A stretch of 64,000 bases of DNA. Origin: Cedecea neteri (GTDB taxonomy: Bacteria > Pseudomonadota > Gammaproteobacteria > Enterobacterales > Enterobacteriaceae). Where the stretch lies: assembly GCF_000757825.1 (NCBI RefSeq), contig NZ_CP009451.1:1550001-1614000 (forward strand), written 5' to 3'. Under the pieces are notes generated by a model, which searched no databases, was not told the origin of the DNA, and saw only the letters and a list, made by a program, of their open reading frames with translations. This document shows, piece by piece, positions 53,316 to 63,524 of this stretch (positions are counted from its first letter, which is position 1; every line of letters begins with the position of its first letter). The translations under genes and the position numbers were made by a program.

Positions 53316-54290
53316 GTGCAATACACCCCGTTAGGCACCACCGACCTTAAGGTTTCCCGTCTTTGCCTCGGCTGCATGACCTTTGGTGAACCCGATCGCG
53401 GCAGCCACGCCTGGACGCTTCCCGAAGAAAGCAGCCGGGAAATCATCCGCCACGCGCTGGATAAAGGGATCAACTTCTTCGATACCTCGAATAATTACTC
53501 CGACGGCAGCAGCGAAGAGATCCTGGGCCGTGCGCTGCGTGATTTTGCCCGCCGCGAGGATGTCGTCGTGGCGACTAAGGTTTACAACAAAGTCGGCGAT
53601 CTCCCTCAGGGCCTCTCCCGCCCACAGATCCTGCGTTCGATTGACGATAGCCTGAAACGCCTCGGCACCGACTATGTCGATCTGCTGCAAATCCACCGCT
53701 GGGACTACGACACGCCCATTGAAGAGACGCTTGAGGCGCTTAACGACGTGGTTAAGGCCGGTAAAGCACGCTACATCGGCGCCTCTTCAATGCGCAGCGA
53801 TCAGTTCGCACAGGCCCTGGCTTTGCAGTCTCAGGCAGGTTGGGCGCGGTTTGTCACCATGCAGGATCATTACAACCTGATTTACCGCGAAGAAGAGTTG
53901 GATATGCTGCCGCTGTGCTACAAAGAAAAAATAGCGGTGATCCCCTGGAGCCCGCTCGCGCGCGGCAAGCTGACCCGCCCGTGGGGCGATACCACGGCAA
54001 GATCTGTTTCAGATGAAGTTGGGAAGTCTCTATACCAGACGAATAACGAAAACGACGCGCTTATCGCTGAACGGCTGGCAAACGTCGCGGCCGATAAAGG
54101 CGCCTCACGCGCGCAGGTAGCGCTGGCATGGCTGCTCAGCAAACCGGGTATCGCCGCGCCCGTTATCGGCCCATCAAGGCAGGAGCAGCTGGATGATTTA
54201 CTGGGTGCCGTAGATTTAACGCTGAAGCCGCAGGAGATTGCCGAGCTGGAGACGCTTTATCAGCGCCATCCCGTGGCGGGATATAAATAA
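53316..54290 (+). CDS. yajO: Aldo-keto reductase YajO
   Basis: 324 residues. AKR barrel with catalytic Asp-Tyr-Lys-His recognisable: FFDTSNNYSDG (Asp, Tyr), VVATKVY (Lys) and LQIHRWDY (His); NADPH site near VIGPSRQEQLDD. E. coli YajO has been linked to 1-deoxyxylulose-5-phosphate formation from ribulose 5-phosphate and to xylitol/2-carboxybenzaldehyde reduction. Note the orientation: it is on the same strand as dxs and converges with thiL; in E. coli pgpA lies in between, and is absent here. Confidence 0.93.
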   Translation: MQYTPLGTTDLKVSRLCLGCMTFGEPDRGSHAWTLPEESSREIIRHALDKGINFFDTSNNYSDGSSEEILGRALRDFARREDVVVATKVYNKVGDLPQGLSRPQILRSIDDSLKRLGTDYVDLLQIHRWDYDTPIEETLEALNDVVKAGKARYIGASSMRSDQFAQALALQSQAGWARFVTMQDHYNLIYREEELDMLPLCYKEKIAVIPWSPLARGKLTRPWGDTTARSVSDEVGKSLYQTNNENDALIAERLANVAADKGASRAQVALAWLLSKPGIAAPVIGPSRQEQLDDLLGAVDLTLKPQEIAELETLYQRHPVAGYK

Positions 54291-54335
54291 TGCCCTCCCC
54301 TTGCCGATCAACGTTATCAGCTGGGGGTTTTGCTC

Positions 54336-54398
54336 CCTCTCCCCTTTAGGGCGCTTTTAAATCCCCTCTCCCTTTTAGGGAGAGGGTTAGGGTGAGGG
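54336..54398. repeat. REP-like repeat at the site where pgpA is expected
   Basis: Short tracts CTCCCTCTCCCCTTTAGGG and CCCCTCTCCCTTTTAGGGAG followed by the arm 54378-54398 (GGGAGAGGGTTAGG...), the exact inverse complement of 48255-48275. It occupies most of the 121 bases between the convergent ends of yajO and thiL. Confidence 0.8.
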
Positions 54399-54411
54399 TC
54401 ACCGTCAGCCA

Positions 54412-55383
54412 CTAAGAAAAGTGGTCGTAACCCTGCATCTCAAGCGTCACAGGCTTACCTTCTCGGGTAAACTGCAGCCCTTCAGACGCAGAAATAATCT
54501 GCCCAATACAGGTATAAGGCACGCCCAGGTTACCGATAGCCACTTCCAGCGCCCCGCGATTTAGCTCCGGCACGGTGAAGCACAGCTCATAGTCCTCACC
54601 GCCTGACATCGCCCATTTCAGCGCCTGTTCCGGCTCTACGTGCTCACGCAACGCTTCGGAGTAAGGCAGCAAATCAAGATCGATACGTGCCCCGCAGCTG
54701 CTGGCCTTCAGGATATGGCCGAGGTCGGAAATCAGGCCATCTGAAAGATCGATAGCGCTGTTGGCCAGATCGCGCAGCGCCTGGCCGTGTAAAACGCGCG
54801 GCATTGGCCGCAGATGCCGCTTGAGCAGGTAATCCGCATGCTGCGCGTTCGCTACCTGCAGTCGTTCCTGCAGGATCGCCAGGCCAGCCGCGCTGTCACC
54901 CGGCGTACCGGTGACATAAATCCAGTCTCCGGCTTTTGCACCGCTCCGCTTAAGCGCCCGACCAGCAGGGATCATGCCGTGGATGCCCAACGTCAGGGAA
55001 AGTGGGCCACGGGTTGTATCGCCGCCAATCAGCTGCATATCGTAATAATCCAGCTGCTCAAACAGGCTATCGCTGAACGCTGCAAGCCACGCGTCATCCA
55101 CTTCAGGGAGCGTTATTGCAAGCGTAAGCCAGGCCGGATCTGCGCCCATGGCGGCCAGATCGCTTAAATTCACCGCCAGTGCTTTGTAGCCCAAATCGCG
55201 CGGATCGATATCCGGCAGGAAGTGATTGCCGCTGACCAGCGTATCGGTGCTGATAGCCAGCAGCTGTTTTTCGGGTACCGACAGCAACGCACAATCGTCG
55301 CCGATACCGGCTTCCACATCACGACGGGAACTTGTTACGCGATCGAAGTAACGGGCAATCAGGGAAAACTCACCGCATGCCAT
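54412..55383 (-). CDS. thiL: Thiamine-monophosphate kinase
   Basis: 323 residues. AIR-synthase-like fold with the ATP/Mg site [30 protein letters not shown] and [15 protein letters not shown]. It phosphorylates thiamine phosphate to thiamine pyrophosphate. The end (GYDHFS, stop) is two residues shorter than in E. coli (GYDHFATP), where the 3' end overlaps pgpA; this fits a deletion joint just past thiL. Downstream of nusB in the ribD-ribH-nusB-thiL unit. Confidence 0.96.
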   Translation of the reverse strand: MACGEFSLIARYFDRVTSSRRDVEAGIGDDCALLSVPEKQLLAISTDTLVSGNHFLPDIDPRDLGYKALAVNLSDLAAMGADPAWLTLAITLPEVDDAWLAAFSDSLFEQLDYYDMQLIGGDTTRGPLSLTLGIHGMIPAGRALKRSGAKAGDWIYVTGTPGDSAAGLAILQERLQVANAQHADYLLKRHLRPMPRVLHGQALRDLANSAIDLSDGLISDLGHILKASSCGARIDLDLLPYSEALREHVEPEQALKWAMSGGEDYELCFTVPELNRGALEVAIGNLGVPYTCIGQIISASEGLQFTREGKPVTLEMQGYDHFS

Positions 55384-55445
55384 GCGTGATACCTCAAGAA
55401 TGTCAGTTGCAGAAAAAATGTGGCCGGGAAAACCCGGCCAGGAGA

Positions 55446-55865
55446 TTACTTCTTGTGGGGACGAATAGCGGGAGCGGCTTTGTCGAGAACGCCGTTAACG
55501 AACTTGTGGCTGTCTTCGGCGCCGAAGGTTTTCGCCAGTTCAATCGCTTCGTTGATGGCCACTTTGTACGGCACATCGTCACGTTTGGACAGTTCAAACA
55601 GCGCAATGCGCAGTACCGCTTTTTCCACCTGACCCAGCTCTTCAAGCAGACGAGACAGGTAAGGCTTCATCAGCCCATCCAGATACTCGCTGTTGGTAGC
55701 CACACCGCTCAGCAGCTCGCGGAAATAGACAACGTCAACGTCTTTGACGTCCTGTTCCGCCAGGAACTGGTATTCGACATCAGCGATATCGTTTTTAGAC
55801 AACTGCCAGGAGTAAAGCGCCTGGACGGCACACTCACGGGCGCGGCGACGAGCAGCAGGTTTCAC
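55446..55865 (-). CDS. nusB: Transcription antitermination factor NusB
   Basis: 139 residues, the E. coli length, all-helical. N-terminal basic motif [21 protein letters not shown], which contacts boxA RNA with S10, and the conserved [18 protein letters not shown] end. It enables antitermination in rRNA operons. 20 bases after ribH. Confidence 0.97.
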   Translation of the reverse strand: MKPAARRRARECAVQALYSWQLSKNDIADVEYQFLAEQDVKDVDVVYFRELLSGVATNSEYLDGLMKPYLSRLLEELGQVEKAVLRIALFELSKRDDVPYKVAINEAIELAKTFGAEDSHKFVNGVLDKAAPAIRPHKK

Positions 55866-55885
55866 AGATTTCCCCTTACAAAAAA

Positions 55886-56356
55886 TCAGGCCTTAATGGC
55901 TTTCAATACATTAATCATTTCAAGCGCGGTCAGTGCAGCTTCTGCACCTTTGTTACCGGCTTTGGTGCCAGCGCGTTCGATGGCTTGTTCAATGCTTTCA
56001 GTGGTCAGCACGCCGAAGGCAACGGGAATGCCGTTGTCCTGGCCTACGCTTAACAGACCGTTGCTGGCACCGCCGGCAACGTATTCGAAGTGCGCAGTGC
56101 CTCCGCGAATCACGGTACCCAGCGCGATAACCGCATCGTATTTACCGGTTTTCGCCAGCGCATCAGCGGCCAGTGGCAGCTCGTAAGCGCCCGGCACCCA
56201 AACTACGGTGATGTTTTCGTCTTTCACCTGGCCGATGCGTTTCAGGGCGTCGATAGCACCTTCCAGCAGGCTGTCATTGATGAAGTTGTTAAAACGCGCG
56301 ATGGTGATGGCGACGCGAGCGTCAGGAGTAGCAACGGCAGCTTCAATAATGTTCAT
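55886..56356 (-). CDS. ribH: 6,7-dimethyl-8-ribityllumazine synthase
   Basis: 156 residues with the lumazine synthase motifs [18 protein letters not shown] (ring-binding Phe), [23 protein letters not shown] (catalytic His) and [11 protein letters not shown]. It makes the penultimate riboflavin intermediate as a 60-mer capsid. Between ribD and nusB, as in E. coli. Confidence 0.97.
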   Translation of the reverse strand: MNIIEAAVATPDARVAITIARFNNFINDSLLEGAIDALKRIGQVKDENITVVWVPGAYELPLAADALAKTGKYDAVIALGTVIRGGTAHFEYVAGGASNGLLSVGQDNGIPVAFGVLTTESIEQAIERAGTKAGNKGAEAALTALEMINVLKAIKA

Positions 56357-56432
56357 AATCTTCCTTTACGGGTTCTGTTTAGCCCCGCAGGGGGGCGGAT
56401 TTTATCATAATCTTTTCGTGGCTGCTTACGTT

Positions 56433-57551
56433 TTACTGGCGTCCGTAAACGGGCGTCAGGTGCAGACACAAATCAGGGCCAACCTGCCGGACTTCGCTAA
56501 AGCTAAACTCCGGTACATCAGCAAGTTTTTCAAGGCCAGGAAGCTCGCACAATCCGCGGGCATCATTGCCTAATAGTTTTGGCGCGACGTAGACAATAAG
56601 CTCATCCACCAGGCCTGCCTGCAGCAGCGCACCGGCAAGCGTTGCCCCCGCCTCAACCCAGACAGAATTCACCTGGCGTTTGCCAAGCTGCATCATTAGC
56701 ACCACCAAATCAAGATGGCCGTTATGTTCCGGAACCAACAGCTGTTCGACGTTTTCCGGCCAATGTTGTTCATCGGCATGGCAGCGGGCAAGCCACGTTT
56801 GCCCAGGGTTAGCGATAATTTGATGCTGCGGCGTCACGCGGTTTTGGCGATCAACCACGATGCGAACAGGCTGGCGCAAATCCTGTTGAGCATAAATCGC
56901 CTGGCTGGCGCTATCCAGTTCATCCCAACGTACCGTTAATGACGGGTTATCCGCCAGCACGGTGGCGCTGCTTGAGAGGATAGCGGCACTTTGTGCGCGC
57001 TGACGCTGAACGTCGCGACGCGCCTGAGGAGAAGTAATCCACTGACTCTCCCCGCTCGCCATTGCGGTACGTCCGTCCAGCGAAGCGCCGAGTTTAAGCT
57101 GGATAAACGGGAAACCGGTGCGCATACGCTTGAGGAAACCACGGTTCAGGGCTTCGGCCTCGTTCATCATTAAGCCATGGCTGACTTCGATGCCAGCCTG
57201 CTGCAGGCGATAGAGGCCACGCCCGGCAACCTGCGGATTCGGGTCCTGCATGGCGGCAACAACGCGAGATACGCCTGCGGCAATTAAGGCGTCGCAGCAC
57301 GGTGGCGTGCGGCCATGGTGGCTACAAGGTTCGAGCGTTACATAGGCCGTCGCGCCTCGCGCCTGCTCGCCAGCCATACGCAAAGCGTGTACTTCCGCGT
57401 GAGGTTCACCGGCGCGCAAATGAAAACCTTCCCCGACAATTTCGCCGTCTTTGACAATCACGCAGCCGACATTCGGGTTCGGTGCCGTGGTAAAACGTCC
57501 GCGCTTCGCCAGCTCCAGCGCACGAGCCATAAACTGTTCATCAAGGGACAT
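56433..57551 (-). CDS. ribD: Bifunctional riboflavin deaminase/reductase RibD
   Basis: 372 residues from the ATG at 57551; the ATG at 57557, which overlaps the nrdR stop as TAATG, is only three bases from AGGA and is the alternative. N-terminal zinc deaminase (PHAEVHAL and TLEPCSHHGRTPPC, about 1-145) and C-terminal NADPH reductase (about 146-372, GASLDGRTAMASGESQWI and VNSVWVEAGATLAGALL). It catalyses the second and third steps of riboflavin synthesis. Coupled to nrdR. Confidence 0.96.
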   Translation of the reverse strand: MSLDEQFMARALELAKRGRFTTAPNPNVGCVIVKDGEIVGEGFHLRAGEPHAEVHALRMAGEQARGATAYVTLEPCSHHGRTPPCCDALIAAGVSRVVAAMQDPNPQVAGRGLYRLQQAGIEVSHGLMMNEAEALNRGFLKRMRTGFPFIQLKLGASLDGRTAMASGESQWITSPQARRDVQRQRAQSAAILSSSATVLADNPSLTVRWDELDSASQAIYAQQDLRQPVRIVVDRQNRVTPQHQIIANPGQTWLARCHADEQHWPENVEQLLVPEHNGHLDLVVLMMQLGKRQVNSVWVEAGATLAGALLQAGLVDELIVYVAPKLLGNDARGLCELPGLEKLADVPEFSFSEVRQVGPDLCLHLTPVYGRQ

Positions 57552-57556
57552 CGGCA

Positions 57557-58105
<549 letters not shown>

Positions 58106-58160
58106 TCAAGCGCGGGGAACTACGCTTAAATCAGCGAACGAAAACAAGGAAAAACCAACC

Positions 58161-58721
58161 ATGACAAAGACTTACTTAAGAATTATCCTGGTTTCAAGCC
58201 TGATGAGCCTCACCGCCTGCGCCCAGCAAACCGAAGTGCGTCAGATGCGCAGCCAGATTGGCTCGCTAAATCAGGAGATGACGAAACTCAGCCAGCAAAC
58301 GGTGAAGCTTACCCAGCAAAACGCCCTGAACGCGAAGTCCACCAGCGGCGTTTATCTGCTGCCAGGTTCAAACACGGCGGCTCGCCTGAACAGCCAGATT
58401 GGTAACCTGAAAATGTCGCTGACCAATATCTCGGCAGAAGCTAACGGCACCCGCGCCACGCTGCTGATCCAGGGTGAATCTAACGATCCGTTACCGGCCT
58501 TTAGCGGAAAAGTAGAATGGGGCCAGATCCAGGGCACCACGGACAGCTTCCAGGAAGTTAACGTGCAGACTCAGCAAATAGACGCCCCGGCCAGCATTCT
58601 TGCACCCAGCGATGTGTCGATTCCGCTGCGCCTGTCCGGAATTACGCCTGAGCAGTTAGGTTTTGTACGCATTCACGATATTCAGCCGGTTTCTGCCGCA
58701 CAGCCAGCGCCAGCCCGGTAG
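58161..58721 (+). CDS. yajI: Lipoprotein YajI (DUF3251)
   Basis: 186 residues from the ATG at 58161 with AAGGA ten bases upstream. Signal peptide II ends LTAC (Cys20). A short coiled coil (about 28-60, QMRSQIGSLNQEMTKLSQQ) precedes the DUF3251 domain (GVYLLPGSNTAARLNSQIG ... LGFVRIHDIQPV). Function unknown; a structure family exists for periplasmic YajI. The residue after Cys is Ala, suggesting outer-membrane sorting. Confidence 0.93.
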   Translation: MTKTYLRIILVSSLMSLTACAQQTEVRQMRSQIGSLNQEMTKLSQQTVKLTQQNALNAKSTSGVYLLPGSNTAARLNSQIGNLKMSLTNISAEANGTRATLLIQGESNDPLPAFSGKVEWGQIQGTTDSFQEVNVQTQQIDAPASILAPSDVSIPLRLSGITPEQLGFVRIHDIQPVSAAQPAPAR

Positions 58722-59082
58722 CCCTCCACTCCCTTGCCTGGCGAGGGAGTTCGTCACACTCTTTCACACGCCTCGCACAATATGTGAAGCAAATCCCCTA
58801 TTATCCCCCGCCTTTATAGTGATCCGCGTCACACTTAGATGTAACAACCCGGCATACGTTTGCGTAATTTGACGAAGCAGGTACAATCACGCCGTTTTTA
58901 ATGTGCGCAAACGTGAACGCAATCGATTACGCATATGAGAAGAATGTGAAATAGAACATCTTTTTGTGAGCAGGGATTTCTATAATAGACGCGCTGCAAA
59001 GGTCCTTCCCCTGAGACCGGCGGCCATGGATGACATCTCACATTCGCATCGCACTAAAATTACGTAAACAGTGGCTAAAAAT
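58722..59082 (+). promoter_or_regulatory. Regulatory region of tsx with CRP-like sites
   Basis: 361 bases without a gene. Seen: CRP-like AGTGA-TCCGCG-TCACA (58818-58833); TGTGA-AATAGA-ACATC (58945-58960), whose centre is about 40.5 bases upstream of the start predicted from TATAAT (58981-58986); a weaker CRP half at 58902-58917; and between them a near-palindrome ACGCAATCGATTACGC (58917-58932) that may be the CytR site. A second promoter TTTGCG-N17-TACAAT (58859-58887) resembles the upstream DeoR-type promoter position. This layout agrees with CRP/CytR/DeoR control of tsx in E. coli. Confidence 0.6.
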
Positions 59083-59961
59083 ATGAAAAAAATTATTCTG
59101 GCAGCCGGCACCGTTCTGGCGCTTTCCAGCTCTTTCTCTGCCAGCGCAGAAGAAGCAAAAAACAGCGAATACCTCTCCGACTGGTGGCACCAGAGCGTTA
59201 ACGTTGTGGGCAGCTACCACACCCGTTTCGGGCCGCAGCTGCGCAACGATACCTACCTGGAATACGAAGCTTTCGCCAAAAAAGACTGGTTCGATTTCTA
59301 CGGCTATATGGATGCGCCAGTCTTCTTCGGCGGTAACACCCAGGCGAAAGGCATCTGGAACCACGGTTCTCCACTGTTTATGGAAATCGAACCTCGCTTC
59401 TCCATTGATAAGCTGACCGGCACCGATCTGAGCTTTGGTCCGTTCAAAGAGTGGTACTTCGCCAACAACTACATTTACGACATGGGCCGTAACGCGACGG
59501 GTCGCCAAAGCACCTGGTACATGGGTCTGGGTACCGACATCGATACCGGCCTGCCAATGAGTTTGTCCCTGAACGTGTATGCCAAGTATCAGTGGCAGAA
59601 CTATAAAGCGACCAACGAAAACGAGTGGGATGGCTACCGCTTCAAGGTGAAATACTTCGTGCCGATTACTTCCCTGTGGGGCGGTAACCTGAGCTATATC
59701 GGTTTCACCAACTTTGACTGGGGTTCAGATCTGGGCAAAGACAGCGACTACGGCACTAACGGTCTGAAGCAGCGTACCAGCAACTCCATCGCTTCCAGCC
59801 ACATCCTGTCGCTGAACTACGATCACTTGCATTACTCAATCGTTGCCCGTTACTTCCATAACGGCGGCCAGTGGAACGACGGCACCCAGTTAAACTGGAT
59901 GACTGAAACCGTTCGCGCAACCGGCTGGGGCGGCTACTTCGTTGTCGGTTACAACTTCTAA
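59083..59961 (+). CDS. tsx: Nucleoside-specific outer-membrane channel Tsx
   Basis: 292 residues from the ATG at 59083 (MKKIILAAG); a GTG at 59071 extends it by four residues but would spoil the signal peptide start. Signal peptide cleaved after FSASA, then a 12-stranded beta-barrel ([21 protein letters not shown] ... [10 protein letters not shown]) ending in aromatic Phe for BAM recognition. It takes up nucleosides and is a phage and colicin receptor. The loop after GLKQRT differs from E. coli, as expected for phage receptor loops. Confidence 0.97.
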   Translation: MKKIILAAGTVLALSSSFSASAEEAKNSEYLSDWWHQSVNVVGSYHTRFGPQLRNDTYLEYEAFAKKDWFDFYGYMDAPVFFGGNTQAKGIWNHGSPLFMEIEPRFSIDKLTGTDLSFGPFKEWYFANNYIYDMGRNATGRQSTWYMGLGTDIDTGLPMSLSLNVYAKYQWQNYKATNENEWDGYRFKVKYFVPITSLWGGNLSYIGFTNFDWGSDLGKDSDYGTNGLKQRTSNSIASSHILSLNYDHLHYSIVARYFHNGGQWNDGTQLNWMTETVRATGWGGYFVVGYNF

Positions 59962-59980
59962 CCGTCACAGCAGACCAAAA

Positions 59981-60000
59981 AACCGGCCTTCTGGCCGGTT
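59981..60000 (+). terminator. Terminator of tsx
   Basis: Perfect 8-bp stem AACCGGCC (59981-59988) / GGCCGGTT (59993-60000) with a TTCT loop and following T run (60001-60005). A runs on the other side make it bidirectional. Confidence 0.85.
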
Positions 60001-60003
60001 TTT

Positions 60004-60182
60004 TTATTTTCCAGGCAGGTAACCTTTGGCCTTCTGAAGAGCAATAAAGGCCTGAAGAGCACGATCGTGGCGCTCCTGATACGCACGCCCCAGGCAACCA
60101 GCAGCCAGACCTCTCCCCAGAATGACAGCCCAAGCGGATGAATATAAACGGGGATCTCAAACCAGTTGATGATTGCGCTCAT
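60004..60182 (-). pseudogene. Small protein gene with an apparent one-base frameshift
   Basis: The ATG at 60182 has an excellent site (AGGAG, seven bases upstream). The first frame gives MSAIINWFEIPVYIHPLG then a hydrophobic stretch (LSFWGEVWLLVAWG). After the four-C run 60088-60091 (GGGG on the coding strand) the composition degrades, whereas restoring one G continues as RAYQERHDRALQAF ... KGYLPGK and stop at 60004-60006, about 59 residues, soluble and protein-like. This would be a one-helix membrane protein with a cytoplasmic tail. I do not recognise the family. Without repair the open frame runs to 59958. It may be intact with a sequencing error. Confidence 0.45.
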
Positions 60183-60199
60183 TGTTTTTCTCCTGTGTT

Positions 60200-60244
60200 G
60201 TCAGTAACCACGAGTCTACTGACCCCTACTGACAGCATACTGTC
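60200..60244. promoter_or_regulatory. Phased TACTG(A/T)C array upstream of the small gene
   Basis: TACTGAC at 60217-60223 and 60227-60233, TACTGTC at 60238-60244 (spacings 10 and 11 bases) and an inverted GTCAGTA at 60200-60206. Repeats one helical turn apart suggest a regulator binding site in the secF-small gene gap. Confidence 0.4.
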
Positions 60245-60269
60245 AGGAGAAAAACACCGGACGAAAAAA

Positions 60270-60293
60270 AACCGCAGCACGAAGGCTGCGGTT
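60270..60293 (-). terminator. Terminator of yajC-secD-secF
   Basis: AACCGCAGC (60270-60278) / GCTGCGGTT (60285-60293), 9-bp perfect stem. On the minus strand it is followed by a T run (A run 60264-60271). Confidence 0.85.
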
Positions 60294-60313
60294 TTATCAG
60301 ACTCTAAACGCTA

Positions 60314-61285
60314 TTACGGCAGAATGGACGGCTGATCCGCCCCTTCTTTCTCTACCTTCTGCTGCAGCATGTGCTCGCGCTTCATGCCCAGCTTCAACGC
60401 CAGCGCAGAGGCGACGTAGATAGAAGAAGCCGTACCGACGCTCACGCCGATAAGCATCGTCAGGGAGAAGCCTTTCAGCAGCGCCCCACCGAACAGATAC
60501 AGCATCAGGATAACCACTAAGGTGGTGCCTGAAGTGATCAAGGTACGGTGCAGCGTCTGGGTCAGGGAGACGTTAAAGATTTCGTAAGGCGTCCCGCGAC
60601 GAATTTTGCGGAAGTTTTCACGAATACGGTCCGAGACCACGATGCTGTCGTTCAGCGAGTAACCGATAACCGACATCAGTGACGCAACGATAGTCAGGTC
60701 AATCTCGATGTGGAACAGCGACAGCACGCCCATCGTGATAATCACGTCGTGCACAAGCGAGATAACCACACCGGCTGCCAGGCGCCACTCAAAGCGGAAG
60801 CCGACGTAAACCAGGATGGAAATCAGCGCTACCAGCAGCGCCATCGCACCGTTTTGAGCCAAATCGGCACCGACGCTCGGGCCAACAAACTCAATACGTT
60901 TCACCGCGGCATTCTGGTTGGTTGCTTCGTTAATCACGCTCACAACCTTGCTGCCCAGCACCTGACCGCCGGTTTCACCTTTGGCAGGCGGCATGCGCAC
61001 CATGATGTCGCGACTGCTGCCAAAGTTCTGCACCAGCGGCTCTTCAAAGCCCGCTTTCTGCAGGGAAGCACGCATCGCATCAAGATCGGCCGGTTTTTCC
61101 AGCCCGATTTCGATTACCGTTCCGCCCGTAAAATCCAGACCCCAGTTGAAGCCTTTCACGCCGATAATCACGACGGAAAGGATCAGCAGGATACCGGAGA
61201 TGCTAAAGGCCCAGTAATCCCAGCGCATAAAGTCGTGGACTTTACGGCCGTGGTTCAATTGTTCAACAGTATATTCCTGTGCCAC
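60314..61285 (-). CDS. secF: Protein translocase subunit SecF
   Basis: 323 residues, the E. coli length. Six membrane helices with a periplasmic loop after TM1 and the conserved [12 protein letters not shown] and [29 protein letters not shown] motifs of SecD/SecF. With SecD and YajC it uses the proton gradient to pull translocating proteins out of SecYEG. 10 bases after secD. In E. coli yajD follows; here it does not. Confidence 0.97.
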   Translation of the reverse strand: MAQEYTVEQLNHGRKVHDFMRWDYWAFSISGILLILSVVIIGVKGFNWGLDFTGGTVIEIGLEKPADLDAMRASLQKAGFEEPLVQNFGSSRDIMVRMPPAKGETGGQVLGSKVVSVINEATNQNAAVKRIEFVGPSVGADLAQNGAMALLVALISILVYVGFRFEWRLAAGVVISLVHDVIITMGVLSLFHIEIDLTIVASLMSVIGYSLNDSIVVSDRIRENFRKIRRGTPYEIFNVSLTQTLHRTLITSGTTLVVILMLYLFGGALLKGFSLTMLIGVSVGTASSIYVASALALKLGMKREHMLQQKVEKEGADQPSILP

Positions 61286-61295
61286 AACGCACTCC

Positions 61296-63143
61296 TCAGA
61301 TAGACAGCTTGTTGATGCGTTTGCCGCCGTACAACAGGTTCACAATGGCACGAGTCCCGACAATTGCGGTAAACATCGAGGTTGCGACACCAATACCGGT
61401 GGTGATAGCAAAGCCTTTGATTGCCCCGGTGCCTACGGCATACAGGATGATAACTTTGATAAGCGTGGTGATGTTGGCGTCGAAAATGGAGCTGAACGCG
61501 CCTTTATAGCCTTCATCAATCGCCTGCTGGACCGTACGCCCGTTGCTGATCTCTTCTTTGATACGCTCGTTGATCAGGACGTTGGCGTCCACCGCAACCG
61601 CAAGGGTTAAGACGATCCCCGCGATACCCGGCATGGTCAACGTTGCGCCCGGCAACAGAGACATAATCCCGACAATCAGCACCAGGTTAGCCAGCAGCGC
61701 CGTGGTCGCGATCAGGCCAAACTTCTTATAGAAGAACAGCATGAAGATGATGGACACCACCAGACCTGCCAGACACGCTTCCAGGCCTTGCTTGATGTTT
61801 TCCAGACCCAGCGTTGGACCGATAGTACGCTCTTCAACAATCTGAATTGGCGCAATCAGCGCCCCGGCACGCAGCAGCAGAGACAGCTGACGAGCTTCAT
61901 TCGGGTTGCTGATACCGGTGATGCGGAAGCTGTTACCCAGGCGAGACTGAATGTTCGCCACGTTGATAACTTCTTCTTCTTTCATCAGTACAGAACGGCC
62001 ATTGGCGTCTTTCTTACCGCTGTCCTTGTACTCCACAAAGAGGGTCGCCATCGGCTTGCCGATGTTGTCTTTGGTGAAGTTAGACATGATGTTACCGCCA
62101 GCGCTGTCCAGGGAAATGTTTACCTGTGGCTGGTTGTATTCATCCATGCTGGAGGTGGAGTCAGTGATGTGGTCACCGGTCAGAATCACGCGCTTGTACA
62201 GCACAACCGGCTGGCCTTCGCGAGTCGGCTTCACTTCGGAGTCACCCGGCACACGGCCAGAGGCTGCAGCACTTGCATCCACATTGGTGTTAACCAGACG
62301 GAATTCCAGCGTAGCGGTCGCACCCAGGATTTCTTTTGCGCGAGCGGTGTCCTGAATACCAGGCAGCTCAACCACGATACGGTCAGCACCCTGACGCTGA
62401 ACCAGCGGTTCGGCTACGCCAAGCTGGTTAACACGGTTACGCAGGATATTGATGTTCTGCTGTACCGCATATTCACGCGCTTCGCTCAGGCGAGCATCGC
62501 TCATCACGGCACGCAGCGTGTTGCTTCCCTGGTTCGAGAACACCAGGTCACGGTGACGAGTAGAGAGATAATCTCTTGCAGAGTCGCGCGAGCCAGCGTC
62601 ACGGAAGACAATGTCTACGCCGTAATTGTCCGCTTTGCGCACGTTAGTGTAGGCAATGCCCTTATCACGCAGATCGCTGCGCAGGCCATCGATATTTTGT
62701 TCCTGGAGTTTGCCAAGCGCTGTGTCCATATCCACTTCCATCAGGAAGTGAACGCCACCGCGCAGGTCAAGGCCGAGTTTCATCGGATTTGCGCCGATAG
62801 TCGACATCCAGCGTGGGGTAGCGGGAGCAAGGTTAAGCGCCACGACATAGTTGTCGCCCAGCACGCTCATCAGCGCTTCACGCGCGCGGAGCTGGGTATC
62901 AGTAGAGTCGAAGCGAGCGAGAATAGCGCCCTCTTCCAGCGCCACAGACTTAGCGGTAATTTTTTCTTGTTTTAAGGTGTTTTCGACCTGGATCAGCGTT
63001 TGTTCACTGGCGGCGGCACCGCGCACGCCAGTTAATTGAACGGCCGGATCCTCACCATACAGGTTGGGAAGCGCATACAGCAGACCAATCGCAAGCACGA
63101 CGATCAGCATGATGTACTTCCACAAAGGATAACGGTTTAACAC
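61296..63143 (-). CDS. secD: Protein translocase subunit SecD
   Basis: 615 residues, the family length. TM1, a large periplasmic region (about 30-450) with [14 protein letters not shown] and [14 protein letters not shown] P1 domain, and five C-terminal membrane helices with [26 protein letters not shown], which carries the proton-pathway Asp. Works with SecF. 28 bases after yajC. Confidence 0.98.
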   Translation of the reverse strand: MLNRYPLWKYIMLIVVLAIGLLYALPNLYGEDPAVQLTGVRGAAASEQTLIQVENTLKQEKITAKSVALEEGAILARFDSTDTQLRAREALMSVLGDNYVVALNLAPATPRWMSTIGANPMKLGLDLRGGVHFLMEVDMDTALGKLQEQNIDGLRSDLRDKGIAYTNVRKADNYGVDIVFRDAGSRDSARDYLSTRHRDLVFSNQGSNTLRAVMSDARLSEAREYAVQQNINILRNRVNQLGVAEPLVQRQGADRIVVELPGIQDTARAKEILGATATLEFRLVNTNVDASAAASGRVPGDSEVKPTREGQPVVLYKRVILTGDHITDSTSSMDEYNQPQVNISLDSAGGNIMSNFTKDNIGKPMATLFVEYKDSGKKDANGRSVLMKEEEVINVANIQSRLGNSFRITGISNPNEARQLSLLLRAGALIAPIQIVEERTIGPTLGLENIKQGLEACLAGLVVSIIFMLFFYKKFGLIATTALLANLVLIVGIMSLLPGATLTMPGIAGIVLTLAVAVDANVLINERIKEEISNGRTVQQAIDEGYKGAFSSIFDANITTLIKVIILYAVGTGAIKGFAITTGIGVATSMFTAIVGTRAIVNLLYGGKRINKLSI

Positions 63144-63170
63144 ATTTAGTTCCCTTAGGGAAAACGAAAA

Positions 63171-63503
63171 TTACAGCGCCTTCATGGTGCCTTTCGGCAG
63201 AACGGCAGCTACGAAATCACGCTTAATAACCACTTCGGTAGTGTCGTTCAGCGCGATAACAACATAGCCTGTTTCAGCTACTTTGGTCACGCGGCCAACC
63301 AGGCCACCGTTGGTCAGCACTTCATCGCCTTTAGCGATAGAGTCCATCAGTTTTTTATGCTCTTTGGTACGCTTTTGCTGCGGACGCAGGATCATAAAAT
63401 AGAAAATCAGGCCGAAGACCACCAACATTGGAATCAAAGTCCATTGACTCTGTCCTGGAGCAGCACCCGCAGAAGCGACAGCATCAGAAATGAAAAAGCT
63501 CAT
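63171..63503 (-). CDS. yajC: Sec translocon accessory protein YajC
   Basis: 110 residues with one membrane helix (WTLIPMLVVFGLIFYFMIL, about 21-39), then the conserved RPQQKRTKEHKKLMDSIAKGDEVLTNGGLVGRV. It associates with SecDF and YidC. Directly after tgt, as in E. coli. Confidence 0.97.
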   Translation of the reverse strand: MSFFISDAVASAGAAPGQSQWTLIPMLVVFGLIFYFMILRPQQKRTKEHKKLMDSIAKGDEVLTNGGLVGRVTKVAETGYVVIALNDTTEVVIKRDFVAAVLPKGTMKAL

Positions 63504-63524
63504 TAAAATTCCCTCATTATTTAA

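Noticed and set aside
60238..60246. LexA box in the TACTGAC array
   Set aside because: Spacing is CTG-N12-CAG rather than CTG-N10-CAG and the AT-rich centre is missing.
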